Source: Mantamonas sphyraenae (taxonomy: Eukaryota; CRuMs; Mantamonadidae). Taken from it: a stretch of DNA of 64,000 bases. This document shows, in pieces, positions 30,614 to 40,720 of this stretch; position 1 is the first letter of the stretch, and each line of letters starts with the position of its first letter. Location of the stretch: NCBI GenBank assembly GCA_026936335.1, contig JAPMXV010000042.1:124001-188000 (forward strand), written 5' to 3'. The notes beneath the pieces were generated by a model. That model had not been told where the DNA came from, ran no database searches, and saw only the letters and a list, made by a program, of their open reading frames with translations. The translations under genes and the position numbers were made by a program.

Positions 30614-33209
30614 TCACGCACCACGCTCCACCTTTGCTTGCTCCTCCTTGCCCACCACCTCGTAGTGGGAGAAGACCATGGTAAAGGCCCCTGTGCCCTG
30701 GGAGACGGAACGCAGGTGTGTGGAATAGCCAATCATCTCCTTGAGGGGCACCATGGCACGGATGGCCGTGTGTGCACTATCGTCGTGGTGCACCTTGTCC
30801 ACGTACCCCCTCCGATGTGAGGTCAGGTCTGCAATCACCGATCCCATGTGTGCTTCGGGCACAGTGATGTCCACCGCCACCACCGGTTCCAACAGGGCAG
30901 GGTCGGCTTTGAGTGCAAGTTGCCGGATGGCACGCACCGCACACGCCTGATGCGCCGCCTGCACCGCACCCAGGCTGCTGTTGCTGTGCAATTGTGCTCT
31001 GTCCACGCTTTCCACGCGTGCGTGCACACGCTGCAACGGGAAGCCCATGATGGGTCCCCTGTCCAACCCCACGTGCAACCCTTCCTCAATGGCCTCCACC
31101 GCAGCCTCTTCAACCTGTGCCTGCATCTGCTCCCCCGACACAGTGGTGCCATTGTCGCCCTTGTCTGTGTCTGTGTCTTCCCTGTTCATCAAAGAGACGC
31201 CTGGAGCATTGCCGCCCAGCATCCACTCGCGCAGCACTTCCACCTCGTTTTCCTCGTCACCTTGCACGTCACCTCCTCTGCCCTTCAACACCACCTCCAT
31301 GGAAGCAGCCATGACACTGCCGTTCTGAGCCTGTCGCTGGAACTCCACCGTGCCGCGTGCGCTGCCCAGCAGCGTTTCACGGTAGGCAATTCGCATCTTG
31401 CCCACACGTGCCTTGACACGCAACTCCTCCAACAATCTGCGTGTCACCACCTGCAGGTGCAGCTCACCCATTCCCGAAATCAGCGTCTGTCCCGTTTCCT
31501 CGTCTTGCGTGACGTGGAACGACGGATCCTCACGCTGCAGCTGCTCCAATGCCATGCTCATTCGCTTCTCCTCTGCGCTGCTTTCCGGCTCGATGGCACA
31601 GAAAAACACCGCCTGTGGGATTTGCATGCCGTCCAATTGCACCACCTGCTTGTCTTTGGCGTCGATGAGTGTGTCTCCCGTCCGTGCGTACTTGAGTCCC
31701 ACCGCAGCCCCGATGTTCCCTGCCTCAATCGACTCCACATCCAGCAGTTCCTGGCCCTGCACCTGCTTCAGTTGCATCACCCGCTCCACGTGCCGTTCCA
31801 CCTCGGCGTCCTCCTCACCCTCCACTGCCATCCCGATGCTCTGGATCCCGCCTCCGTTCTTCACACGTCCCGAATACACCCGGAAGAAGCTGATGGGTCC
31901 CATCTGGGCGTCGTACACCACTTTGAACACAAGCGCACACAGTGGCTCCTTGACGTCTGCCTTGCGTTCCACACGCTTGATCCCAGCCCGAGCATCTCCT
32001 TCCTTTGCCCTCTGCTGTGTCTTTGCTCGCTGCGCAGCCTTGCGTGCGGCCTTGCGTCCTGCTTTGCCCTTGCTTGAGCCTCCTGCACCTGCCACGGCGC
32101 TTCCAGGCATCACCACGCGAGCCACGGCCGGCTTTCGATCGGCAGGCGAGGGCAGATAATGCACAGCAGCGTCCAGCACGGGCTGGATGCCTCTGTTCTT
32201 CAGAGCAGAGCCATAGAGCACTGGAGTGATGGCCATGCCCAGAGTCTGGCGTCGAACGGCCTGTCGTATGCCCTGGCTGGACAGGAGAAGGGCAGCGTGT
32301 GCCTCGCCTGCACTCCTGTCCAACACCTCCATGTACTCCTCCATCAACTGTTCATCCAACGATGCCAACGTGTCCACCAACTGCATGCGCGCTTCCACTG
32401 CAGCCACAGCCGTGTCTGCATCCACGAGGGAGGCGGCGGAGGCGTGCACAAGGGCCCCTGCTTCACTGGCCTCTCCCAGCTCCACAGTGGGTTCAAACAG
32501 CGCCGCACGTTGCATGTGCATCCCTGCCTCATCGGTCCATTGCACACTGGCCAAATCCACCAAGTCGATGAGGTGACCAAAGCCGGGGCCGGCCACGGTG
32601 GGCAACTGCAGGGGAAGCGGCGTCGTGTTGAGTTTGGATTGCATCATGCTCGGTGCTCGGTGCACACATGCCCCCTCCCTGTCCATTTTGTTGACCAGTG
32701 CTATCCTGGGTACGTTGTATCGACTCGCTTGTCGCCACACGGTCTCGGTTTGTGCCTGCACCCCGGCCACCCCGTCCAGGATGGTGATGGCCCCATCCAA
32801 CACACGCAGTGTACGCTCCACTTCCACCGTGAAATCCACGTGACCCGGCGTGTCAATCAAATTGAACGTGTGCTCGCCCCACGGAAAGGTGATCGCCGCG
32901 GACCCAATTGTGATCCCCCGCTCCCGTTCCTGAGCCATAAAGTCCATCACCGTGTCGCCGTCATCCACGTCTGTGCCCACGTACACCCCCCACATCCATC
33001 CACACACGGCGGCGCTCACACTGTGTCAGTCCTCCGCTTGCCGTCTGGAGTCGTCGTCCAGTGCTCCGGAAAATCCACCTACCCCCGGCTCGCGAAATCA
33101 CGCCGCTGTAGTGCAGCATGCGTTCCGTCACCGTCGTCTTGCCATGGTCTACGTGAGCAATACATCCTACGTTACGAATATGGGTCAATGCATTGCGTCC
33201 CTTGGACAT
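30614..33209 (-). CDS. GFM2: Mitochondrial-type elongation factor G2 / ribosome-releasing factor 2
   Basis: A translational GTPase that, in mitochondria, works with RRF to split ribosomes after termination. Two exons (33209-33083 and 32970-30614) flank a 112-nt intron; the product is 827 residues. G1 is AHVDHGKTT. The junction restores SGVISRAGDVDDGDTVMDFM, followed by QERERGITIGSAAITF, DTPGHVDFTVEVER and NKMD. DVDDGDTVxDFMAQERERGITI and GSALKNRGIQPVLDA are closer to GFM2 than to GFM1. Domains II-V follow (QREDPSFHVTQDEETG, GMGELHLQV). A basic linker of about 40 residues (KGKAGRKAARKAAQRAK) interrupts domain II. There is no obvious mitochondrial presequence: the ATG at 33209 reads MSKGRNALTHIRNVG, directly before the G domain. 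The upstream gene's stop is only 32 nt away, so a missed upstream exon or a non-mitochondrial location are both possible. Confidence 0.9.
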
Positions 33210-33241
33210 GGTTGGCCTGCTGTCTGCAGCGCACAGCTCCG

Positions 33242-34123
33242 TCACAACTCGAGTTCCTCCAAATCTCCCTCCAGATCGTCGTCTGCTCCTGCATTCCCTT
33301 CTGCCTTGATGCCACCCTCTGCGTCCGTGCCTTTGTGTGATGATGATTGTGAATGTACAGTTGCCAAACCTTGTGTGCGCACCTGAGCCGGGTGCAGAGC
33401 GCCGAGATCGGCCTCGAGATCCTCGTCCTCGTCCTCGTCGTCGTCCAATTGCTGGAACTTGTCCGTTTGCTTGCCCACACCGGGTTTGGACGACGTTGAA
33501 GCGGATGAGGAACGAGACAGGCCAAAGAGAGACTTGGAGGAGGATGTTTGCTGCTCCTTCTTCTTCTGCTGCTGCTGCTGCTGCTTGGCTGCCTTTTCCT
33601 TCTTCCTCTTTGCTCGTGGGCCATCCTCCTCGGTGTACACCATCTGCATTCTGCGTTCTTCCGACATGGGCACGGCAGAGCGGGCCTCTGGATCCTCGCT
33701 GCGGGTGGCACGGGCCGCACTCTGCATCTCCTGGTCTCCTGGTGCCGAGTTGCGGAGGCAGCAGAGGCAGTCGAGGCAGTCCTCACGTGCCTCCTTGACG
33801 GCACAGATGAAGCACGGGAGCACAGACTGGAGAGCAGCCCAAAGAAGCAGCCAACGACGGGAGGTGCCTGTGCGAGCCTGCTTCCAGCCACGCAGGGTGT
33901 AGGGAATTCGGTGGAGGAGCACGCCGATGATGATGAGACACACCAGGAAGGGCAGGTCCAGCAGCACCCATCCAAACTGTTTCAGCACCACCGTCTGAGG
34001 ATATGAGCCGCCATACAGTCGCATCTTGTTCACCATGTGCTTCCACCGGTAGTGGGTGACAAACAGGACCAGGAGAAAGGGCGACGTCACCAGCCACAAG
34101 AGCGCCTGAACCACCAGTCCCAT
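33242..34123 (-). CDS. Unknown multi-span membrane protein with acidic C-tail
   Basis: 293 residues from the first in-frame ATG at 34123; the frame is open a little further upstream without ATG. Not recognised. Hydrophobic segments MGLVVQALLWLVTSPFLLVL, FGWVLLDLPFLVCLIIIGVL and WLLLWAALQSVLPCFICAV suggest three membrane spans in the first 110 residues. A Cys cluster follows (DCLDCLCCLR), which could be palmitoylated. The rest is cytosolic and low complexity: Lys/Gln-rich (KEKAAKQQQQQQKKKEQQ), Ser-rich, then acidic (DDDEDEDEDLEADLG), ending DLEGDLEELEL. The stop lies 32 nt before the next gene on the same strand. On the other side it is divergent from enolase, with 91 nt between start codons. 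No function is assigned. Confidence 0.65.
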   Translation of the reverse strand: MGLVVQALLWLVTSPFLLVLFVTHYRWKHMVNKMRLYGGSYPQTVVLKQFGWVLLDLPFLVCLIIIGVLLHRIPYTLRGWKQARTGTSRRWLLLWAALQSVLPCFICAVKEAREDCLDCLCCLRNSAPGDQEMQSAARATRSEDPEARSAVPMSEERRMQMVYTEEDGPRAKRKKEKAAKQQQQQQKKKEQQTSSSKSLFGLSRSSSASTSSKPGVGKQTDKFQQLDDDEDEDEDLEADLGALHPAQVRTQGLATVHSQSSSHKGTDAEGGIKAEGNAGADDDLEGDLEELEL

Positions 34124-34214
34124 CGCCCTGCCACGCGTTTGCTTGCCCACCTGATCGCACTTACTTTTTGTTGTTTGCTTTCATACCCCCCAAAGGAACC
34201 ACTTGTACACCACT
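34124..34214. promoter_or_regulatory. Candidate bidirectional promoter (membrane protein / enolase)
   Basis: 91 nt between divergent ATGs. It contains a T-rich patch (CTTACTTTTTGTTGTTTGC, 34167-34185) just upstream of enolase. No TATA box is evident. Confidence 0.4.
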
Positions 34215-34584
34215 ATGTCTTCGCAAACTGTCAAGCAATACCTGGAGGACCACAAGATCCGCGAGGAGCTGGAGGAGCTCATCAACGCCGTCGTCGAGGA
34301 GAAGCCCGCCGACCCTTTTGCCTGGCTCGTACGTTCCCGTGTCTGCTCTAATGCCGCTCGCACTGTCCACACACAACCAGAGAGAGAGCAGGGCAAGCTG
34401 CAGGCACAGCGTCTCTCTGCCCTGGCCTCTTTGCATGGGTCATGGCAGGGGAGGGGAAGAGCGCTGGGGCAGCCGGAATCCCCACAATCCCCGTCAAAGC
34501 ACCCGTTTTTGTGTGGCCCCCCCCTCCCTTCCCATTCCTCCCATCGCATGAGTGAACGCCTACACATTGAATTGCACACACTCT

Positions 34585-34631
<47 letters not shown>

Positions 34632-36270
34632 TCCTCGCAGTCGCGTGAGCTGCTGAAGCTGAGCAAGTCGACGAACGAAATCACAAAGGTGAGTGAGGAA
34701 CCCTCCCAGAAGCTATCGGAAGCGCTGTAGGTTGGAAAGCGGTCGCTGACACGGAAGGACACGACGCAGGTGGTGGGACGAGAGATCTTGGACAGCCGTG
34801 GCAACCCTACGGTGGAGGTGGATGTGTACTGCAACGTGCAGGGGGCGAGCACGCTTGTGGCGCGCGGCGCAGCACCTTCGGGGGCGTCGACGGGCTCGAA
34901 CGAAGCCCACGAGCTGCGTGAGAAGGACGACAAGGACCGCTACCTGGGCAAGGGAGTGCTGCAGGCGGTGTCCAACGTGAGCAACCAGCTGAACGAGGCA
35001 CTGGTTGGCCAAAAGACGGATTCGCTGGAGGCTCTGGACACCATCATTCGTGAGACGGACGGCACGGAGCTCAAGACGGTGTTGGGAGGCAACGCAGTGA
35101 CAGCCACCAGCTTTGCACTGGCCGAGGCCGGTGCCAAGATGGCCAACCAGGAGTTGTTTGAGTACTTTGCCAACGCCTTCTACGGCGGCGATGCACCGTC
35201 GTACTCGCTGCCCACACCCATGGTCAACATCCTCAACGGAGGCAAGCATGCGGGTGGCAAGCTTAAGATCCAGGAGTTTATGATTGTGCCCCGCAGCGAC
35301 CAGCTGTTCAAGGAGCAGCTGCGCATGGTCACCACCGTCTACCACCACCTGGGCAAGCTCCTGGTGGCCGAGTACGGCGTCAGTGCAAAGAACCTGGGCG
35401 ACGAGGGAGGCTTCGCTCCTCAGCTCGACAACGCCGAAGAGGCTCTCAGCATCATCGAGAAGGCTGTCGAGGTTGCTGGTTTCGAGATGGATATCCTTCA
35501 GTGTGTCGCCCGCCTGCCACCCTGTGCGTTGATGTGCGAACGTGTGCATGCAGATGATGGAATGGTCAGAGAGTGTGTATGAGTGTGCATGCCTTTGTCA
35601 GCCGTTGCATTCTGCAATCCCTTGCCTCCTTTCCACGTCACATCCGTTGCAGCCATCCCTCGGTTGTTTGGCACCTTAACTCAACAATGACCCTTTACGC
35701 AAGGACATCTTCCTGGCGCTGGACTGTGCGGCAAGCGAGTTTTACGACGCCGAGACTGGCAAGTACGAGATCAACGAGGGCGAGTTTGTGGACTCGGAGG
35801 GAGTGATCAAGTTCTACACGGAGCTGGCTGACAAGCACCCTGCACTGATCTCCATCGAGGATGGCCTGGACGAGAAGGATTATGAGGGTTGGATTGCGCT
35901 GACGCAGAAGTTGGGCGACAAGATGGCACTGGTGGGCGACGATCTGTACACCACCAACACCAACCTGATCTCCCAGGGCATTCGCGACGGCTGGGCCAAC
36001 GCCCTGCTGCTCAAGGTCAACCAGATTGGCACCATTACCGAGAGCATGGAGGCTGCACGCATGGTCTTTGCCAGCGCAGGACGAGTCATTGTCTCCCATC
36101 GATCGGGTGAGACCACCTACGCCAGCATTTCCGACCTGGCTGTGGGCATTGGTGCAAGCCACATCAAGACAGGTGCACCCGCACGTGGCGAGCGTGTCTC
36201 CAAGTACAACCGCCTCCTGCAGATCGAGGAGATGCTCCTCGAGCGTGGTTTGCTCAACCAGGACGCATGA
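34215..36270 (+). CDS. ENO: Enolase with N-terminal dimerisation-like extension
   Basis: Converts 2-phosphoglycerate to phosphoenolpyruvate in glycolysis. Four exons (34215-34328, 34641-34688, 34770-35490, 35699-36270) total 1455 nt and encode 484 residues. The first two introns are GT-AG (312 and 81 nt). The third is a U12-type AT-AC intron that rebuilds GFEMGKDIFLALDCAASEFY. Catalytic residues all look present: the S39-type loop GASTGSNEA, NGGKHAGG and IQEFMIVP (E168), GDEGGFAP (E211), ALDCAASEF (metal Asp), SIEDGL and VGDDLYTTN (metal ligands), LLLKVNQIG (K345), VSHRSGET (H373) and IKTGAP (K396). The first 54 residues (YLEDHKIREELEELINAVVE then KPADPFAWLSRELL) form a helical Dpy-30/RII-like extension. 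It resembles that of plant ENO3 and animal ENO4 rather than classic enolases. An active glycolytic enzyme is expected. Confidence 0.95.
34586..34629 (+). repeat. (CA)22 microsatellite in enolase intron 1
   Basis: An uninterrupted CA dinucleotide run on the sense strand, ending 11 nt before the acceptor tgtcctcgcag. It occupies the place where a polypyrimidine tract would be expected. Confidence 0.95.
35491..35698 (+). other. U12-type (minor spliceosome) AT-AC intron in enolase
   Basis: The 5' end reads ATATCCTT, a perfect U12 donor. CACCTTAAC at 35672-35680 matches the TTCCTTRAY branch consensus at seven of nine positions. The intron ends TTTAC 19 nt after the branch adenosine. Removing these 208 nt joins ATG-G to GC-AAG, giving GFEMGKDIFLALD, which aligns with other enolases. 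The only nearby GT donors (35501, 35503, 35505) give wrong phase or poor sites with the available AG acceptors. Confidence 0.88.
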
Positions 36271-36417
36271 GCATGTGAGCATGAGCATGTGATGCAAATG
36301 AATGCGCTCCACATGGCCCACAGTGGCAACCAACCTTCCCGAAGTTTTTTGGTTTTTGAGTCCGAGCCGACACCGGCTGCACCTCGCCTCCCCAAAACAA
36401 TTGCCCACCCATCTCAC

Positions 36418-39072
36418 ATGTCCAGCAGTCGCAAGTCGCGTAAAGTGGCCGGAGACTACATGTTGGGCAAGGTCCTTGGCCAGGGCAGCTTCGGATACGT
36501 ACGACTGGCCGTGCATAGAAAGTCACGCAAAAAGGTTCGAATTTGGTTTTCCTCTTTTCCTCTTTCTGCCGCTATTCCCACCCCGGAACACACTTGGAAC
36601 CCACCGACGGCGTATGTCCTTCGCAGAGCACGTACACACGTGTACAGTGTGGTTGCGCGTGTCCACATCGCCTTGGCTGCCAGCACAGGCCGTTGTGTGT
36701 GGATGGTTTCTCGAAACCACGTTCCGCACGCGGCGCGCAGTCATTGTGCGAGGGTGGCAGATGGCAGGGAAGATCGGGAGTGAGGTCGACGTGTGTGGAT
36801 TGTGTATGGATGGGTTGCCCATGTTGTGTGCGCCATCACTTTGTGTTCCCTGAAGGGGTCTTGTCGGCGTGGGAAATGTGCGTGGGGCACCCCGGTCACA
36901 TGTGAACCGACCACCAGTGCTAACCACCTCTCTGCACTATCGACACCACTGTGTGCATTCACACCAACCACAGGCGGCTTGTAAGATCATCAGGTAGGTT
37001 GGCAAGGGCGTATTGGATGCGTGCGGGGGGTCCGGAGAGTGATCGGTGTAGCCAAACTCACACGCACGCTCGCGTTTGCTGTGCTGCCCTTCCAGTTTGG
37101 CCTCTCTGGACGCCAAGGCACAACGTAAAATCCAAAGGGAGATCGATATTCTGAGGAGGCTGTCACACCCCAACATTGTGCAGGTGAGTGTGTGTGCACG
37201 GGTGTGTGTAGGGGCGTCAAATGTGGTCCGTAGCAGTCCGCAAACTCGCTGACACACACCCATCATCAACACCCACCGTCGTGACCGTGCTTTTCCGCAG
37301 CTGTACGACGTGGTGACACCCAAGGGCTCGCAAAAACTGTACATTATCATGGAATTTGTGGCATGCGGAGAGCTGTTCGACTATATTGTGGCACACAAGC
37401 GGCTGAAGGAAAACGACGCACGGCAGATGATGATGCAGATGATTTCCGGCGTGGAGTATTGCCACAGCAAACGGGTCATCCACAGGGATTTGAAACCGGA
37501 AAACCTGCTTCTGGACTCGCAGCGCAACATCAAAATCATCGACTTTGGCCTGAGCAATGTGATCCATGGCAAGAACCAGCTGCGTAGCAACTGCGGCTCG
37601 CCACACTACACCGCGCCCGAGGTGACCGCACGCCTGGGCTACGATTTCCAGGCCGACGTGTGGAGCATGGGTGTCATCATGTTTGCCCTGGTACGTGTGT
37701 GCCTACGCCTTCCACGGCCCTAGTGCAGTGCCAGGCTCCCCGGAGGGTCTCGGCCGGCGTTTTTTTTTTTGGCAACCCTCCATACCCTCTCTCGTCGTTT
37801 GCTCGCCGCTAACACCTCTCTGCCCTCCTTTGCCATCCAGCTGTGCGGGTATCTGCCGTTCGACCACGAGAACCACAGCGAGATTGCGCGCATGGCACGC
37901 AACGAGGATTTTGACGTGCCGGAACACGTTGGCGACGGTGAGTGCGCCAGAAGGCTGACCTTTTTTTGCGCTGGAACGTGTCGCACAGACACGCGCGAGG
38001 GCCAACCGCTGACACACCGAGTTTTGACGCACACGGATGGGACCCACGCCATGTGTGCCATGTGTACTGTGTGTACCCGCCCACAGTGGCATGCGACTTG
38101 ATCCATCGGATGATCTGTGCGGATCCCAGCAAACGCATCACCATCTCCGAAATCTGGAAACACCCGTGGATGGCACAGGAGGTGCCGTTGACCAAACGCA
38201 TGCGCATGTCCATCAAACCATTGCCAGACACTTTGTCGGATCGTGTGAACAAGTTGCTGGAGTCACGCAAGGAGAAGGAGGAACTGAGCGATCTTGACAT
38301 CATTGCTCGCATGGACGTCGGTGCAGACCAGGAAAGCAGCGGCAAGAACGGCATCGACAGTACCACCACCACCACCGCCACCACCACCACGCAGGACACC
38401 CACGAGGATGGAGAGTCGTCCAGTGGGGATGGAGACAAGGAGAGTTTTGTGGGAGACGACGACAACACCTCCAACGGGTCGGGTGACAGCAATGAGGCCA
38501 TCCGAAAGACCTCGCTGTCGCCCAGCAACCTGCACATGATGGCAGAGGACGATGATGAGGAAGAAGAGGAGGAGGAGGATGATGAGGGGGAGGATGCGAC
38601 TGCGCAGCCGGGTGAGCAAGCGGACGGCGACGAGAGCGAGGATATGACAAGCAGCGATGATGAGGAGGAGGAGGATGGGGAGGGAGACATTGATGCGGAT
38701 CAGGAAAGTGACAAGGAGGAGGAGGCGGCGGCGGCACAGAGGATGCGTGTCAAGGTGGATGACGAACACGACGAGGAAACACAGGAGGATGAGGAGGGGG
38801 AGGAAGGGAAGGACGACGACGATCGCATGGGCTCACGCAACGACACGGCGGATTCGACGGGACTGAGCGTGGAGATGGACTTGGACAGGTATTACACGAC
38901 ACGCAAGCGAACAATCAGCGACAACATGGCGGTTGTGAACAGGTTGCGTGCGCAGTACAGCTCGGCAGGGATGGCCCAGTACGGCGCAAGCAGGTACACC
39001 AGCGGTGGAGCCAACAGTCCCGTGCACATGGACAACGACTCGGTGATGGGCTCGTACGGCTCATCCGCGTCA

Positions 39073-39112
<40 letters not shown>

Positions 39113-39891
39113 CGGGAGGCAGCCCAGCAGCGTACAGGAGTGTGACCCGTGGCCATGGCAAGTCCAGGAGGGGCAGCATGTCCTCGTCTCCTTTGCACGT
39201 CCATGTCACCTCGGGGGCCCATTCCCATTCTGCACAAAAGGCGGAACGGCCCGGATCGTCCAAGCGAAGCCCGCAGCCGAGTGGAGTGCGCCGTGTGGTG
39301 CAACAGCGCAGCACGTCAAGCATGGGCACCCAAGAGTTTGCCAATGTGCGTGATCGCATCAATGCACGTGCTGTGGGCGACGCCGTGCTGTTGCCCAGCA
39401 TCTTTGAACGCGGGGGCTCCGCATCCGGACGTCCCTACTCGCCCCACGGCACCACCTCGCCCCTGCCCGTGCTGCCCATCAACTCGGACGACGAAGAGTC
39501 GGACACAAGCTACTCCTCCGACGAGGAGGATCTGACCGAACCGTCGCCTTCGTCGGGCAACGAGGGACGCGATTCTGTGGATCCCTTCTTGGGCTTTGTC
39601 AGCCCTCATCACAGACGCGCTGTCGTCCATGGCAATGAGGATGAAGGTAGCATCAGTGGACCTCACAGTGCCTCGTCGACGACGAGAAGGAGTGTGTTTG
39701 CGTTTGAAAGCCGCGACGTGCACTCGGCACCCACCACACCCGTGGAGGGCAGGAAGAAGAAGCGTCGATCGACGTCGTTGTCGTCCAAGTCTGTGCGTGG
39801 CATCAAGCTGTTGGACAGCATCCGTCAGATCCACGGGGCACGCAACAACAGCGGCGGGGATAGGGAGAACGGCGCAGGCAGTAGCAGCAGT

Positions 39892-39922
<31 letters not shown>

Positions 39923-40665
39923 ATGATGGTGGCGAGGGAGGTGGGGTGGACAACACAAAGAGTGGGGCACGATCGCACTCGAGGACAGGCAGCACAGGGA
40001 GCGCAAGTCCCATGATGAAGCGCAGGTCGATGATGACCGGTGGGTTGGGAACCATCCATGAGGACGGAGTGGCGGATCATGTGAGCGGCGCGAGCACGGG
40101 TGAGGAGGAGAGCAACAGCAACCGCAGCACAAGCAGCAGTGCAAGTGGAAAGGGCAAGGAGGTGGTGGGTGAGGGCCAACCACAGCCTGGAGGAGTGAGC
40201 CCACAGGTCAGCAGGAGGGTGCTCAACAGCAACAAGGGCATGCGTGCGGGCTCGTTGGGAGCCAACTTCAACACCATTGCCCGGTCGGCCATCCAGTTCC
40301 AGGCCAATCAGGAGACGGGCGAGATGAAGTCGGGCAGCAAGATCCGCGAGTACCGGCCCGGGTTTGGTGCGTTCAGCAGCACCGTCACCTCGTACAAGTC
40401 GGCCGACGAAATCATGCAAGAGTTGCACCGTACGCTGCGTGAGCTGGACATGGACTTTAGCAAGAGCAGCAAGCGTCCGTATGTGCTCAAGGCCTCCAAG
40501 AAGACTCGGGTCAACAACAAGAAGCACACCATCAAGTTTGAGGTGGAAGTCTGTGTGTTGCCCGGCCTGCAAAAGACCCATGTGCTCATGTTCAAGCGGC
40601 TCAAGGGCGACACCTTTGTCTACAAGGACCAGTGTGAAGCCATCCTGTCCACGGCACAGCTGTGA
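36418..40665 (+). CDS. SNF1/BRSK-like protein kinase with KA1 domain
   Basis: A CAMK-group Ser/Thr kinase of the AMPK-related family. Six exons are inferred: 36418-36534, 36974-36993, 37096-37183, 37301-37690, 37841-37937 and 38087-40665. All are GT-AG, total 3291 nt and encode 1096 residues. The second exon is only 20 nt. The kinase domain is at about 14-263: [15 protein letters not shown] (VAIK lysine), [31 protein letters not shown] and [12 protein letters not shown]. The activation loop reads [10 protein letters not shown], so serine occupies the place of the LKB1-target threonine (LRTSCGS). A disordered acidic and Ser-rich linker of about 740 residues follows. The C-terminal 88 residues ([19 protein letters not shown] to [16 protein letters not shown]) are a KA1 domain, which binds acidic phospholipids and can autoinhibit. 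GSPHY favours BRSK/KIN1 affinity over AMPK. In-frame ATGs upstream to 36295 leave the start open. Confidence 0.88.
36974..36993 (+). other. 20-nt microexon of the KA1 kinase gene
   Basis: Flanked by ccacag and gtaggt, this exon encodes AACKIIR (with one base from the next exon) and supplies the ATP-anchoring lysine. Phases on both sides agree only if it is included. Confidence 0.8.
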
Positions 40666-40720
40666 GAGACACAGACAGAGGCAGAGGCAGAGGCAGAGAG
40701 TGTGTGTGTGAATGAATCCA

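Noticed and set aside
34124-34150. Start of the three-span membrane protein at 34150
   Set aside because: The codon there is GTG; the first real ATG in frame is 34123.
35501-35703. GT-AG intron alternative in enolase (donor gtgtgt at 35501, acceptor cgcaag at 35703)
   Set aside because: Phases do not match, and the in-phase donor at 35505 (gtcgcc) is poor. The AT-AC solution has consensus sites and restores the enolase sequence.
39316-40581. 421-codon minus-strand frame opposite the kinase linker and KA1 region
   Set aside because: Antisense shadow: the plus strand encodes a recognisable KA1 domain, while the minus product has no motif and Ala/Leu runs from CAG/GCA repeats.
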